Part shown: piece by piece, positions 21,407-32,121 of the stretch | How positions within the stretch are numbered: the stretch's first letter is position 1 | How the letters are laid out: each line of letters begins with the position of its first letter | From: Salticus scenicus | Taxonomy: Eukaryota; Arthropoda; Arachnida; Araneae; Salticidae | Length of the DNA stretch: 64,000 bases | Assembly (NCBI GenBank): GCA_963930645.1 | Contig: OZ005660.1 | Span: 198,109,427-198,173,426 of the forward strand | Reading direction: 5' to 3' | Program-made: the position numbers and the translations under genes | Notes under the pieces: generated by a model | Database searches by the model: none | Seen by the model: only the letters and a program-made list of their open reading frames with translations | Told to the model about the DNA's origin: nothing

Positions 21407-22554
21407 TAGAGGTGTGAGTGGGGGAAAAACCCGGGTTTAAAACCAGGAATAAACCCGGTTTTTTGGGAAGGGAATTTTGAAAGTTTCCAAAACAAGGGAA
21501 TTTTGAAAGTTTTCAAAAGTTAAAAATTTAGCTTTTTTTTTTTTTTTTTTTCTGAGATTAGATATGCTTTAACGCATTTCAAAATGTTATCTCACATTTA
21601 GATGTTTTTTTATGATCTTTCAATTTTTAAATAGTGCTTTTAACGTCTATAAATTTAAAAAGTGCAAGTTTCAAATTTCATTAATTAACAGACTTATTTT
21701 CTGTTATTGCAATATATCTATATCTTAGTTCTGACTGTATACACACTGAGAGTTCAATATAATACTTTTTTTTTTTTATATATCGCAATCGGAGTTTATC
21801 ATGTTTCAGTTGTATATCTTTACATTTTATTTCAAAAATAAAACAAAAATGCATCAAAATATTCTGCATTAACTAAAGCAATCAATAATATTACAATGGA
21901 AAATATTATTTCAATTATAATTTCAACAATATTAATATGCAAAAAATAAATAAAGAAAGAAATAACAGCTAAATTATTAATTATTAGCTATTGAATATTT
22001 TATGTATTGATTTGATGCATTAAAAAATTATTGCTCTAATTCTTAATAACCGAAGAACTCGTGTTCGATTTTGTTGCCCGTGCTCTTTAACTGATCATAA
22101 CGAAATTTCATGAACTATTGTGAAATTTTGTTCGATGAATTGGAATAAAATTTAATAATTTTAAAGTATTCCAAACATAATTTAATTTCATTGTATTATT
22201 TTTAATAACATATTTTATTATGGTATTCATTAAAAAAAAGTTCTAAAGTTATTTAAATAGGCAGGCAAAACTTCATCATTTATTATTGTCAATAACGTAA
22301 ATGTTTAATTTTTTACATTTTTTTGTAAAATAATCCCATAATTTTTTTTATATCACTTTTATTTAAGCAAACAGAATAAAAATGATATTGAAACAAGTTG
22401 TTTGTACACTTAAAAGAAGTGAAATTAAATCTAAACACTGAATATTAGTTTCTTCCCATCAAAGTTTCCAAAGTTTTCAAAATTCCCGGTTTAAACCCGA
22501 AAATTCCCATGTTTATTCCCCTGAAACAAAATTCCCGGGTTTTTTACATCTCTA
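21407..22554. mobile_element. hAT-like non-autonomous element, 1148 bp
   Basis: Flanked by a perfect 8 bp direct repeat GGTCTGAG (21399-21406 and 22555-22562). The ends are TAGAGGTGTGAGTGGG on the left and the complement of TAGAGATGTAAAAAACCC on the right, followed on both sides by CCCGGGTTTAAACC-like segments in inverted orientation. The 8 bp duplication and TAGAGATGT-type ends suggest hAT. The interior is AT-rich, with no transposase frame. Confidence 0.8.
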
Positions 22555-22562
22555 GGTCTGAG

Positions 22563-23805
22563 TATTGTCACAGTGCATGCATTTTGTTTTTGGAGTGACA
22601 GGTTTGATTTGCAATGTTGCTGGTTTTAATAGAGTGAGATTTTCAGAGTATTTTCTTCAAATATATTTATTTAAACAATGTATGTGACTGTCCATGATAT
22701 TTTTGCAAGTTTGAATGAATATTTAAGCAAATGTAATGAATATGTGGAAAGGTTATTTGCCTGCTTGTGAAAAGAAAGCTATTGTTGACTGATGTAGGAA
22801 AGAGAGGTAAGTTGCTTTGTCGTATGCATGTCCTAAATATAATAAAAATATGATTTTAAGAGAGAAAAAAGACAGTTTCACTGTCCAAATGAATCGCCCC
22901 AAAATACAGCTAAGTTTAAATCCTAAAAAGGCACATTTGTGTGTCTGATGGAGTATTTGAGGAGTTTTTATCGATCAATTGATCATTCTGGCATTTTATA
23001 CTTACATGATAGTGGCGAAATAATGTAGATAATGAGGATGTTTACATTAATGACTAAAAATAAAAACTTGTCAAAAATTCAATTGTTTGAATTTATTGTA
23101 AAAAAAAAGACATTATTTTCTGGTCACCCTAATACAAATATCTTGGATGAATTTGTTAATGAAGTTGCTCAGCCATTTTGTTTTCAAGTGACGGCCATTT
23201 GAAAATTTCAAATCCACACAGTGAAATTATCATTCAAATATCTTAAATGGCAAATTGCTCTGCAGTTTTGTTTCCGAGTTTAAGCAACTTGAAAATTTAA
23301 AATGATAACTTTTGGAATACTGAATTTATTCGAACCCAAGGTTCAATAGTGAACTTATCTTCTAAATATCTTGGATTAGTTAACAGAGCAGTTTGCACCG
23401 CCATTTTGTTTCCAAGTGATGCCTAATTGATAATTTGTCAACGCAACTTATCATTCAAATATCATAGATAAATTTGCGGTCATGTCATTCCGCCCTTTTG
23501 TTTGCAAGTGCAGTTGAAAAAATTCTTTTCAGAATAAGTTTTGAAATGCTGAATTAATTCAATTTAAATTTGTTGAGCAGATTTACCTTAGAAATGCATT
23601 CGATTTGTTCATTTACCAACTTAATCTGCCATCTTGTTTCCAAGTGCTGGCCACTTGAAATTTTAAAAGTCACATAATTTTTTAAAAATTCTTGTAAAGG
23701 TATTTATGAACAGATTTGCTTAAAACTCCACATGTACATAACCCCCATTAATATTTCCACCAAGTCCATTAATAGCCACTATTTTATCCCATAATGGCGC
23801 TACTT

Positions 23806-23843
<38 letters not shown>

Positions 23844-23960
23844 AAAAAGTCAACCTACCTTCTAAATAAGCCAAAAGGACTGTTATTTATTTATTTATTT
23901 ATTGTTTTATATACATAATAATAACTGCTGCAATTCAAAATTCCATGCAGTTTAAAATTA
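22563..23960. repeat. decayed tandem repeat region and poly-A
   Basis: From about 23140 to 23660 a unit containing GCCATTTTGTTTCCAAGTG recurs about five times (near 23173, 23256, 23401, 23490, 23628), alternating with AATATCTTGGAT-like segments. The same unit reappears at 40615-41400. A long A-run lies at 23810-23840. No coding frame. Confidence 0.55.
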
Positions 23961-24186
23961 CAGTCGGCAACAAAATTATTGAAGATCTAGCAATAATTCC
24001 TATTTAAAAGGTGGGCACCTAATACTGTTTTGTTAAGCAAATATTTGCTGAGTCATGATCATAGTCTTAAATTGTTTATAAAAAAGTAAGTTGATGGTAA
24101 AAATTAGCGATGAAACTAAAAAAAAAAAAAAAAAAAAAAAAAAAACGTGAAAAATCTCGATAAATTCATAATTTTGTTGTCGACTG
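23961..24186. mobile_element. palindromic MITE relative, copy D (diverged)
   Basis: It starts CAGTCGGCAACAAAATTATT after TA and ends TTGTTGTCGACTG, followed by CA. The ends match the palindromic MITE family but the middle is unlike it and no longer self-complementary: AGTAAGTTGATGGTAAAAAT and a long A-run. Copy E (40400-40608) has the same middle, so D and E form a distinct subfamily. Confidence 0.75.
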
Positions 24187-24420
24187 CAATGCATTGCTTA
24201 AGTTAGGGTAGTGTTTGAAAAACTGCGGCTCATGAGCCATATGCCATTTGTCCCCTTTAGTTTTTAACAAAGGTTGGTTTAGGAATACCATATACTCTGT
24301 TCGCCGAGAACTGATAGCGAAAGTAAATACAGCAGCATGTTTCTTGGCGATACTGTTGAAAGACTGGCGTTGGATTGAAGACAAACGGCGTCTCTCTGAC
24401 AAGTGAAAGACTTCTTTTTT

Positions 24421-24928
24421 CTTAATTTAAAAAATATATACAACCTTTAATAATCTTCATGTCTTCTTTGGCCGAACAGTTTCACCTGGACGCCCCTGAT
24501 TTATCAACGGCAAACACAGTGCTTGAAGTCTCACAAAACTGATGTTTTCCTTGGCTGCCACTACTTTCAAGCAATTGGCGCCACTGTCGATCCAGCCCTG
24601 TCCCCATCGTTGCCATTACATGAATTAGAAAAACTCAATGGATTCTCTGAAAGCTGCATACCTATGATTTTTGGTTAAAGGTATGCTGCTTTCAGAGAAT
24701 CTATTGAAATTTTGAGTTTTTCTAATTCGTGTAATGGCAACGATGAGGCAAGGCTGGATCGACAGTGGTACCAATTGCTTAAAAGTAGTGGCAGCGAAGG
24801 AAAACATCAGTTTCGTGAGACTTCAAGCATTGTGTTTGCCGTTGATAAAGCTGGGGCGCACTAGTGAAACTGTTCGGCCAAAGAAGACATGAAGTTTATT
24901 AAAGGTTGTATATATTTTTTAAATTAAG
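24421..24928. repeat. large foldback (inverted duplication), arms about 240 bp
   Basis: The left arm (24421-24663) reappears inverted at about 24677-24928 with roughly nine in ten bases matching, leaving a loop of about 14 bases. The arms are less AT-rich than the flanks and could derive from a gene or transposon fragment, but I recognise no domain. The 12-mer GACTTCTTTTTT abuts the left arm (24409-24420) and recurs at 24963-24974, a possible target duplication. A further inverted pair (about 24298-24325 with 25213-25241) lies outside the foldback. Confidence 0.8.
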
Positions 24929-24974
24929 TTGATTTTGGTGCTTCATGAAATAATTTTGAAAGGACTTCTTTTTT

Positions 24975-25320
24975 CGTTTGTTTATTTCGTAGCGGTGTTT
25001 TCCTTTCTTAAGATGTTTAATTAGAATTATGGAAAATAAAAGCAAGAAATAAAATCCTCGGAAAGAAAGATAAATGCAGTGAACCCAGAGAATAGTTTTT
25101 ATCCAGCTATCACAAACTATACTCACTTACAAGGCAAAGTAAGCTAACCATCGGTCAATATAAACAGAATGTGGCAAACTTTGGCGATAAAACATCTACC
25201 CTTTATGTTTTCTTTCGCTATCAGTCATCCGCGAACAGACTATAATTATCTTAAATACAATGAACCAGCCAATATTAATCAATTTTAAAAATTTTGGTTC
25301 TCAAAAGAGATTTTAATCTA
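24975..25320. other. non-coding spacer
   Basis: AT-rich. The only structure seen is the segment 25213-25241, which is the inverted partner of 24298-24325. Confidence 0.3.
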
Positions 25321-25482
25321 ATTTAGATCAAATGGAGTGTAAGGTTGATTTTTATACCAACTATGTGAAAAATACCAGAGCCGAAAATCAAATCGAGCCA
25401 CGAAGTGCCCGAATTCAATTCCGAACTCTGGCATTTTTCACATAGTTGAGATAAAAATCAACCTTACTCTCCACTTTATTTA
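25321..25482. repeat. SINE-like foldback, copy 1
   Basis: Arms 25321-25383 and 25423-25482 are inverted copies (GGTTGATTTTTATACCAACT and complement, then TATGTGAAAAATACCAGAG). The loop side of each arm resembles a degenerate tRNA B box followed by CGGCTCTGG. The same arms occur at 36232-36438. Both copies are followed by TTTTCATGGTTGATGAAT. Confidence 0.75.
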
Positions 25483-26690
25483 AATTGAATTTTCATGGTT
25501 GATGAATTAATAAATTAAATTTCTAAGGGAAAATTATAATCGTTGTACTGTTGACATTTGGTTTTGTTCAATAATGAGTTTGCCGACCACTGGGTTAGGG
25601 TATCAAGCGGTGTTTCTTTTCTTTTCTTCTTTTTTTCTTGTTTATATGCTTGATAATGGTTGAGGGAATGCAAAATTTCATGCGTTGCTAGGTTGGGATT
25701 TTCAATGAATTTCTTTTTTTGGTTTTGTTGTAATAATGATTGCGACAATACAAAATTTCATCTTTTTGTTTATAATTAAATAGTATTTGATTAAATCTTT
25801 ATACTCGTATTTGTGAAAGGCTATAATTTTGTAATTTTAAAATAATTTTTTCATTGAAAAATTTGATATAGAATATAATAAAAAAGAAAAAAGTGTTGGC
25901 ATGAAGATATTTTTACTTTGGATATTACGTTTTAAAAAAGTAAAAAAATCTACGCTTGCCTTTTACTTTTACATATATTTTTACAAAACAATCATATAAT
26001 CACAAAAAATCTTTATATATATATATATATATATTTATTAAGCAATTTGTTGGAACTTGAAAGTGCATTAAGTTTTGGCTATACTGAGGGCAATCTGATG
26101 TGATAGTTTTTGTTAACATTTAAGGAAAATATAAACAAATGCCATTGCTCTGAGCTACCCAAGTTATTACTATAACATCATAAAATTCACCTTTAAACAG
26201 ATTATTTATTGTCTATATATATATTTAAAGAGTATATTAAAGTAGTGTAAGTAAAAAAAAAAAAAAAAAAAAGCCTCTTAAATTTATACAAATAAATTTA
26301 AAACTGGAAAGTGAGATAAATTTTTCCATAAACTAAGTAAATAAATCTTAACCTGAAATAGTGTTATGTGCAGTATTGTAATCGGTTTTAAAGGCGATAG
26401 TATTTAGTTGACTCAGCTGTTACGAGATTTCTAAAGTAATCGTTAATAAATCTAACAACAAATACATTTTACAGCTTCTTATCGACAGTCAAATCAAATG
26501 CTGTCCTTCTTTTTCCATTTAGTGCGTATATTTTCACAAACTTACTTAAATATGACATATATATATATATTTAAAACAGACTGAATTGTATTATTATGTT
26601 ATGTAAGGAAAGCTTACAGAAAACGTAACGAAAAAATTGCCAACAAAACTTTGAAAACATCGAAAAACGTACGCGAGAGAAAATGTGAAC
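25483..26690. other. AT-rich non-coding stretch
   Basis: No supported gene. TA runs at about 26017-26033 and an A-run at about 26252-26271. Confidence 0.3.
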
Positions 26691-27050
26691 ATGAAGCGTA
26701 ATGATGCCACACGCTTGCGTTATAAGCAAAAATTTGCTTTTCGGTGATTGGTCGATTCAACTCGAATCCGACAGCATTCAACTGGCTTCTATGACAAAAC
26801 CAAAGGCATATGCATGGAAGGAAAATGCATATCGGAATGTTTTTGGTGGGAACTTGCATTTCCGATGTCGGAAAGTTTCCACATGGAATTTATTCCAATG
26901 CGTTGGTGCTAGACCACCATGTGACAACTGTATGCGCCAAAGTGATCCGGAGGCTGACCGTACCAAGTCTAGCTGGTGTTATTTTTGATTTAATATGTTT
27001 TTTACATTGTATTTAATATTAATACGTCACATTAACTTTACATCTCAGAA
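26691..27050. other. unclassified lower-AT segment upstream of the minisatellite
   Basis: Between about 26690 and 26980 the sequence is less AT-rich than its surroundings and free of homopolymers. Short overlapping frames exist on both strands, but none shows domain features or agreement between start context and length. It could be ancestral unique DNA into which repeats were inserted. Confidence 0.25.
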
Positions 27051-28017
27051 CACACGAAACTCAGTTCCGCGAAAGGCATTATCACGCATGTTAAAACCAA
27101 AAAACATAACCCAAAAACCTAACCTCACTGTGCATGAATCTGAAAACGCACGAAACTCGGTTCCACGGCAATCACTATCACGCATGTTTAAAAAAAAAGA
27201 AAACATCACTGGACACCCCTACCTTGCTGTGCATGAATCTGAAAACGCACGAAACTCGGTTCCACGGCAATCACTATCACGCATGTTAAAAAAAAATAAA
27301 AAAGAAAACATCACTGGACACCCCCTACCTTGCTGTGCATGAATCCGATAACGCACGAAACTCGGTTCCGCGGCAATCACTATCCTGCATGTTAAAAAAA
27401 AAAATCACTGCACACCCCTACTCCGCTGTGCGTGAATCCGAAAACGCACGTAACTCAGTTCCGCGGCAATCACTATCGCGCATATTTAAAATAGAAAAAA
27501 ACATCACTGGACACCCCTACCTTGCTGTGCATGAATCCGAAAACGCACGTAACTCGGTTCTGTGGCAATCACTATCACCCATGATAAAACCAAAAAAAAA
27601 AAAAAATCACTGGGCACCCTACCGCGCTATTCATGAATCCGAAAACGCACGTAACTCGGTTTCGAGGCAATAACTATCACGCATGTTAAAACCAAAAAAC
27701 ATCACCGGATAGCCCTACCTTGCTGTGCGTGAATCCGAAAACGCATGTAACTCGGTCCGCGGCAGTCACTATCCCGCATGTTAAAACCAAAAAAAAACAT
27801 CACTGTACACCCCTACCGCGCTGTGCATGAATCTGAAAACGCACTTAACTCGGTTTCGCGGCAATCACTATCACGCATGCTAAAACAAACAAACAAAAAA
27901 AAATCACTTGACACCCCTACCGCGCTGTGCATGAATCCGAAAACGCACGTAACTCGGTCCAGCGGCAATCACTATCACGCATGTTAAAAACAAAAGCTCG
28001 TCACTGGACACCCCTAC
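27051..28017 (+). repeat. minisatellite, about ten units of about 98 bp
   Basis: The unit reads CGCACGTAACTCGGTTCCGC, then GGCAATCACTATCACGCATG, a variable A-rich run, CATCACTGGACACCCCTAC and TGTGCATGAATCCGAAAA. Units begin near 27051, 27146, 27245, 27351, 27444, 27543, 27644, 27741, 27839 and 27943. The A-rich run varies in length between units, shifting frame, so the frames crossing the array are not coding. Confidence 0.92.
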
Positions 28018-28259
28018 TTCAAATCAATGAAAATTAAATAATGAAATCTCTCGTAATTCCTCTTAAAGTAGCTCTAGTTCAACGTAAAATACACTCAAAT
28101 CAATGAAAATCAAATAAACCAATCAAATCTCTCGTAATTCCTCATAACGTAGCTTTGGTTCAACGTAAAATACACTCAAATGAATGAAAATAAAGTAAAC
28201 CAATGAAATCTCAAAGTAAAATACGGTCAAATGAATGAAAATCAAATAAACTAATAAAA
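28018..28259 (+). repeat. about 80 bp tandem repeat, left block
   Basis: The unit is built of AATCAAATCTCTCGTAATTCC, a TCATAACGTAGCT segment, GGTTCAACGTAAAATACACT and CAAATGAATGAAAAT. Two full units and a shortened one precede the Ty3/gypsy relic. The same unit resumes at 32899-33078. Confidence 0.85.
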
Positions 28260-28264
28260 GGACA

Positions 28265-28568
28265 TCTAGTCGATGCTAGTCGTATTAGGATAGGTAATCA
28301 GAAGTACTTTAACATCCATCACACACTAATTATGAAAAACGATACTAACCATAACTATATTTAATTAATAACAAAGTAACGTAAAACAAGATATGTGTGT
28401 TACAATGGCGGTATTGCGCCAATAGAATACAAACCAAAACTGTTTACATACGAAAACAGTTAATATGACAGTTAGCTGCCAAGAGAGCTACACTTACGTA
28501 GAGGTGTGTCCAGTAGTTCAGTTCGGGGTGCGTTCAGTTTCTGTATTGGGAGCGATTCGATCCCCACA
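28265..28568 (-). repeat. 3' LTR of Ty3/gypsy relic
   Basis: On the minus strand it starts TGTGGGGATCGAATCGCTCC directly after the polypurine tract. Its first 86 bases match 31883-31968 (for example GGGTGCGTTCAGTTTCTG). The far end is placed by the GGACA duplication and would read ...CTAGA, one base off the canonical CA. Confidence 0.7.
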
Positions 28569-28616
28569 CCATCTCCCCTCCTAGAAGAAGCAGAGTCTAA
28601 AAAAGTAATAAAAAAG

Positions 28617-29162
28617 TTAATAGTTAAAATATACAGTTTCAGTATATTTCTTTGGGAAATGAACACGACGTCCACAACGTGTCTGTACGATGGCTTTTGG
28701 TATGTCCGGAGGACCCACTGATTGTTTTGGCGAAGTCTCATCTGCAGAAGGATCAGGGTCCTGGCTAACAGGTGTAGTGTCCAGTTTGTCATCCGTAGAA
28801 ACCGATGTAGGTTTAAGCTGATCATCTGAGATAAGATGTGTAGGTTTCAGCCTGTCAATTGAGACAGTGACTACTTTCTGGTTGATGCGGAGGGTATACG
28901 TTTTTGCTCCACGTTTAATCACCTCATGAGGGCCTGTATATGGAGTATGTAATGATGGTTTAACTGCATCAACTCTAAGAAAAACATGTGAACATGTTTT
29001 TAAATCTTTAAATATGAAAACTTGTTTCTTGATGTGATTTGAAGTGGGCTTGGAACTAAGTTGATGAAAATGATTATTTAATTTTTGGAGAAAGTCATTG
29101 TGAACGTGGATATTGTCATTTGTCCGTAAAAAATTGTCCTGGAAAACGCAGATTCTGTCCAT
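28617..29162 (-). pseudogene. Ty3/gypsy integrase C-terminal part
   Basis: A 181-residue frame with a GPY/F-type module: VFLRVDAVKPSLHTPYTGP, then KTYTLRINQKVVTVSIDRLK. It ends in a Ser/Thr/Asp-rich tail and GRRVHFPKKY before the stop, a common ending of Ty3-type polyproteins. It overlaps the integrase-core frame (29116-29694) in another frame, so a frameshift near 29120-29160 separates the two. The polypurine tract and 3' LTR follow within 50 bases. Confidence 0.82.
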
Positions 29163-29850
29163 AAACTAATTCAGCTGATGAACAATTAAGGTCTTTTTTG
29201 AAGACAGTGCGTAACCCTAATAAAACAGCAGGTAAAGCAAGTGTCCAATGGACGGAGGTGTGGCACATGATGGCTTGTTTTAAAGTGCGGTGCCATCTCT
29301 CTATAATTCCCTTCAATTGTGGGTGGTACGCCATTGTGCGAGTTTGTCTAATACTAAAATTTTTTGATAGAGCTCTAAACAAATCTCCACGAAATTGAGG
29401 TCCTTGATCTGTAGTTATACTTTCTGGTATTCCAAATCTTGCGAACCATCCGGTGTAGAGTGCCTGAGCTACCGTGTCAGTTTTTATATCCGAAATTGGA
29501 AAAGCTTCAGGCCACCGTGTACATCTATCAATACAGGTAAGGCAGTACGTAAAGCCCTGTGAAGATGGCAATGGTCCAACAAGATCGATGTTTATGTGTG
29601 AGAAACGTGCATTTGGTACTTTAAATTCCTCTAAGGGTGTAGATACATGGCGAGAAATTTTTGCTTTTTGACAAGCGGTGCAAGATTTAGCCATTAATGC
29701 AACCTCTTTTTTTATACCTGGCCAAATAAAACGTTCTGTAATTAGTTTAACTGTTGTTTTTACACCTGGGTTAGCTAACCCATGTATGGCATTGAAAAGA
29801 GACTTACGGAATTCTTGAGGAATATAGGGTCGAACGTTATTAGTTGATGT
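29116..29850 (-). pseudogene. Ty3/gypsy integrase zinc-binding and catalytic core
   Basis: The frame is open from about 29850, although its first ATG is at 29694. The zinc-binding region reads AIHGLANPG then SCTACQKAK; the second His of the usual HPG motif is Asn here, likely a decayed zinc ligand. The catalytic core has INIDLVGPLP (Asp), ITTDQGPQFRG (Asp) and GIIERWHRTLK (Glu), the D,D-35-E arrangement. The core is complete in one frame and ends where the frameshift moves translation into the C-terminal segment. Confidence 0.88.
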
Positions 29851-29851
29851 G

Positions 29852-30540
29852 TCACAAAAAGTAGCAAATCACTGTTTGGGATGTGCAATTTTTGAAATTT
29901 AAGATTAAATTCATTATTTTCAAGAATTTTTTAAGTTCTGGATCGTTATCCTGACTTTTTGCAATTAAATTAAAATCAGTGGCATCAGGATATTTAACGT
30001 TGCATATTCTAGAAAACGTGTCAGCTACAATATTTTCTTGACCGCTCACATGGCGGATGTCAGTAGTAAATTGAGCAATGAAGTTTAATTGATTGACCTG
30101 TCTGGGTGAAAGGGTGTCATATTGCTTAGTAAGAGCTTTTAGTAAGGGTCTATGATCAGTGAAAATAGTGAAATTTCACCCTCTAGTAAATAGCGAAAAT
30201 ATTTTACTGTCGCAAATATTGCCAAAAGTTCTCTGTCGTATCCACTATACTTAATTTCAGTTTCACTCAGTTTCCTAGAGAAAAAATCTAAAGATTCCCA
30301 AGCTTTTCCCGTGTGTTGCTGAACACAAGCCCCAACTGCTTTATCCGAAGCATCACACATTAGTGCAATAGGTTTGTTAAGATCCGGGTGAGTTAAATGA
30401 ACAACCTGAGTAAGTGTTTGTTTACGCTGTTGATATTCAGAGTTAGTAATCTCGGACCATACCAAAGGTGTTTTATCATTTTTCTTGCTAGTACCTAGCA
30501 TGGCATGTAAATGAAGCTGCATTTCGGCTGCATGAGGCAA
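29852..30540 (-). pseudogene. Ty3/gypsy RNase H region (two frames)
   Basis: Segment 30139-30540 encodes the RT-RNase H connection and RNase H: PLVWSEITNSEYQQ, IALMCDASDKAVGACVQQ (catalytic Asp), FFSRKLSETEIKYSGYDREL (catalytic Glu within), then a frameshift near 30165. Segment 29852-30049 holds the end, GQENIVADTFSRI, matching the HxxGxxNxxADxLSR motif (Leu changed to Phe). A C-terminal frameshift follows near 29890. Confidence 0.82.
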
Positions 30541-30998
30541 AAAAGTCTATAGAAATTTAAAATTCCCAGAAATCGACGCAATTCATTTACTGTTTGGGGT
30601 TTTGGATAATTCACGATTGCTTGAACCTTTTTAGGCAAAGGAGCTATACCAGATTTATCAATAAGATGTCCAAGAAATGTAACTTGGTCTGAAGCGAATG
30701 TGCATTTGGATAAATTTACAGTTAAATTATGATCTGCAAGCCGTTTTAGAATGGTAATAAGATGATTAAAATGTTCTTCAACTGAGGAAGATGCGACGAG
30801 AAAATCATCGATGTATACAAAACAAAAATCGAGATCAGAGAGTATTTGGTCCATATAACGCTGCATAGTCTGCGCCGCATTGCGTAGGCCAAAAGTCATG
30901 AAGTTAAACTCGTATAAACCAAAAGGGATAATTATTGCAGTTTTGGGAATGTCTTCCTTATTCATTGGGATTTGGTGATAAGCTTTCTTTAAATCCAA
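30495..30998 (-). pseudogene. Ty3/gypsy reverse transcriptase, palm and thumb
   Basis: It reads MDLKKAYHQIPM (first catalytic Asp), TAIIIPFGLYEFNFMTFGL, CFVYIDDFLVAS (the YIDD catalytic pair) and HLTVNLSKCTFASDQVTFLG, ending PQTVNELRRFLGILNFYR. It overlaps the upstream protease-RT frame (30958-31734) and the RNase H frame in other frames, so single frameshifts lie near 30960-31000 and 30495-30545. Confidence 0.88.
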
Positions 30999-31734
30999 TG
31001 TCTAAAAAAATTACTTTGCCGTGTAAATTCGAAGTAAAGTCATGAATATGGCGAATTGGGTATTTGTCGTGTACTGTTATAGCGTTTAAAGCACGGTAGT
31101 CGCCGCATGGGCGCCATGAACCGTCCGGTTTCCGAACCATGTGTAATGGACTGCTCCAACAACTTTTTGATGGGCTACAAATTCCCTTTTGCACTAAATA
31201 TGTAAATTCGGATTTTGCAGCGGCTAATTTGTCAGGAGCTAAACGTCTGGCTCTAGCAGCAACCGGAGAACCTTTAGTTTCGATAACATGCATTACATTA
31301 ACACATTCAGAATCACTCGGGGATTTAGGAACATCTTGAAATACAGAATAGTACTTCCTTAATAATTTATCAAATTGAATGGTATCATGCTGAACAGTTA
31401 CTTTTGGGACGGGTTCTGAAGAAATTTTGCCGATAGAAGTGACCTGTGTTAGGCCATGTATGAGTTTTTTTGATTTTAAGTCCACAATAATTTCATAATG
31501 AAGTAGGAAATCAGCCCCTAAAATTGGTCGGGAGACCTCCGCAACAGTAAACGTCCATGGCAAAATTCGGCTTAAAGGTAAATTTAAATTTACGGAACGT
31601 TTTCCATATGCGTTAATTTTTGTGCCATTTGCAGCAACTAGCTGAAAAACTGAAATTGGTTTACGGCATTCATCGGCTGTCGGTGGCAAAACAGATAAAT
31701 CGGCGCCTGTGTCAATCAGCAGGTTTATACCCAA
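30958..31734 (-). pseudogene. Ty3/gypsy protease and RT N-terminal part
   Basis: It begins GINLLIDTGADLSVLPP, a retropepsin active site, with the flap region SRPILGADFLLHY and a link to the RT (FDKLLRKYYSVFQD, RRLAPDKLAAAKSEF, WSSPLHMVRKPDGSWRPCGDYRALN). It runs out of frame near 31000, just before the first RT aspartate. No ATG sits close to the protease start, consistent with production from a gag-pol frameshift in the parent element. Confidence 0.88.
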
Positions 31735-31882
31735 AGTTTTTCAAAAACCACTAGGCGACAATTTTTCTGGCCATAGGCGATGGTCGCCGCCCACGCTTGG
31801 CCCTCTAGTTTTCCTTCGACTTAAACTGGCATGGCTGCGAACATTTCGTGGATTTATCACCGAATTTCTTATTATCCCGTGA
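31735..31882 (-). pseudogene. Ty3/gypsy gag C-terminal stub
   Basis: Minus-strand translation gives KKFGDKSTKCSQPCQFKSKEN followed by a stop, the end of a gag that normally carries a C...H...C motif of the form HRKFGDKAxxCxxPC. Everything upstream is missing: the sequence joins directly to the shortened 5' LTR at about 31883. Confidence 0.6.
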
Positions 31883-31968
31883 CAGAGCTACAACTACGCA
31901 GAGGCGTGTTCAGTAGTTCAGTTCGGGGTGCGTTCAGTTTCTGTATTGGGAGCGATTCGATCCCCACA
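31883..31968 (-). repeat. truncated 5' LTR of Ty3/gypsy relic
   Basis: 86 bases matching the start of the 3' LTR (28487-28568), with a few differences. The remaining part of the LTR, the primer-binding site and most of gag are absent, so a deletion ran from inside the LTR to the gag end. Confidence 0.75.
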
Positions 31969-32121
31969 GGACAACTAGAACGAGACGGAGTTTCCCTTTC
32001 TTTGTGGGGAAAAGCTGCGCTGTGATTGGCTATAGTCCTTTATTTGCGGCCTAAATTAAGACTCCTATAGGTTAAATTTTGTCATGACGTCGAATGACGA
32101 CAGAAAGTCAAAACGTCAAAT

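Larger units (their letters stand above)
28265..31968 (-). mobile_element. Ty3/gypsy retrotransposon relic
   Basis: A minus-strand element with a 3' LTR (28265-28568), polypurine tract (28569-28582, minus strand GAGGGGAGATGG), integrase, RNase H, RT, protease, a stub of gag, and an 86 bp remnant of the 5' LTR (31883-31968). A 5 bp direct repeat GGACA (28260-28264 and 31969-31973) fits the target duplication of this class. Most of the 5' LTR and nearly all gag are deleted, and the pol frame is broken by several frameshifts. Confidence 0.88.

Noticed and set aside
26995..27987. Open frames with repeated ESENARNSVPRQSLSRM-like motifs, looking like a repetitive protein
   Set aside because: They are translations of the 98 bp minisatellite; A-runs of varying length shift the frame between units and the frames end and restart irregularly.
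28617..31882. Endogenous retrovirus with envelope gene
   Set aside because: No frame between integrase and the 3' LTR; the polyprotein end is followed within 50 bases by the polypurine tract, so this is an LTR retrotransposon without env.
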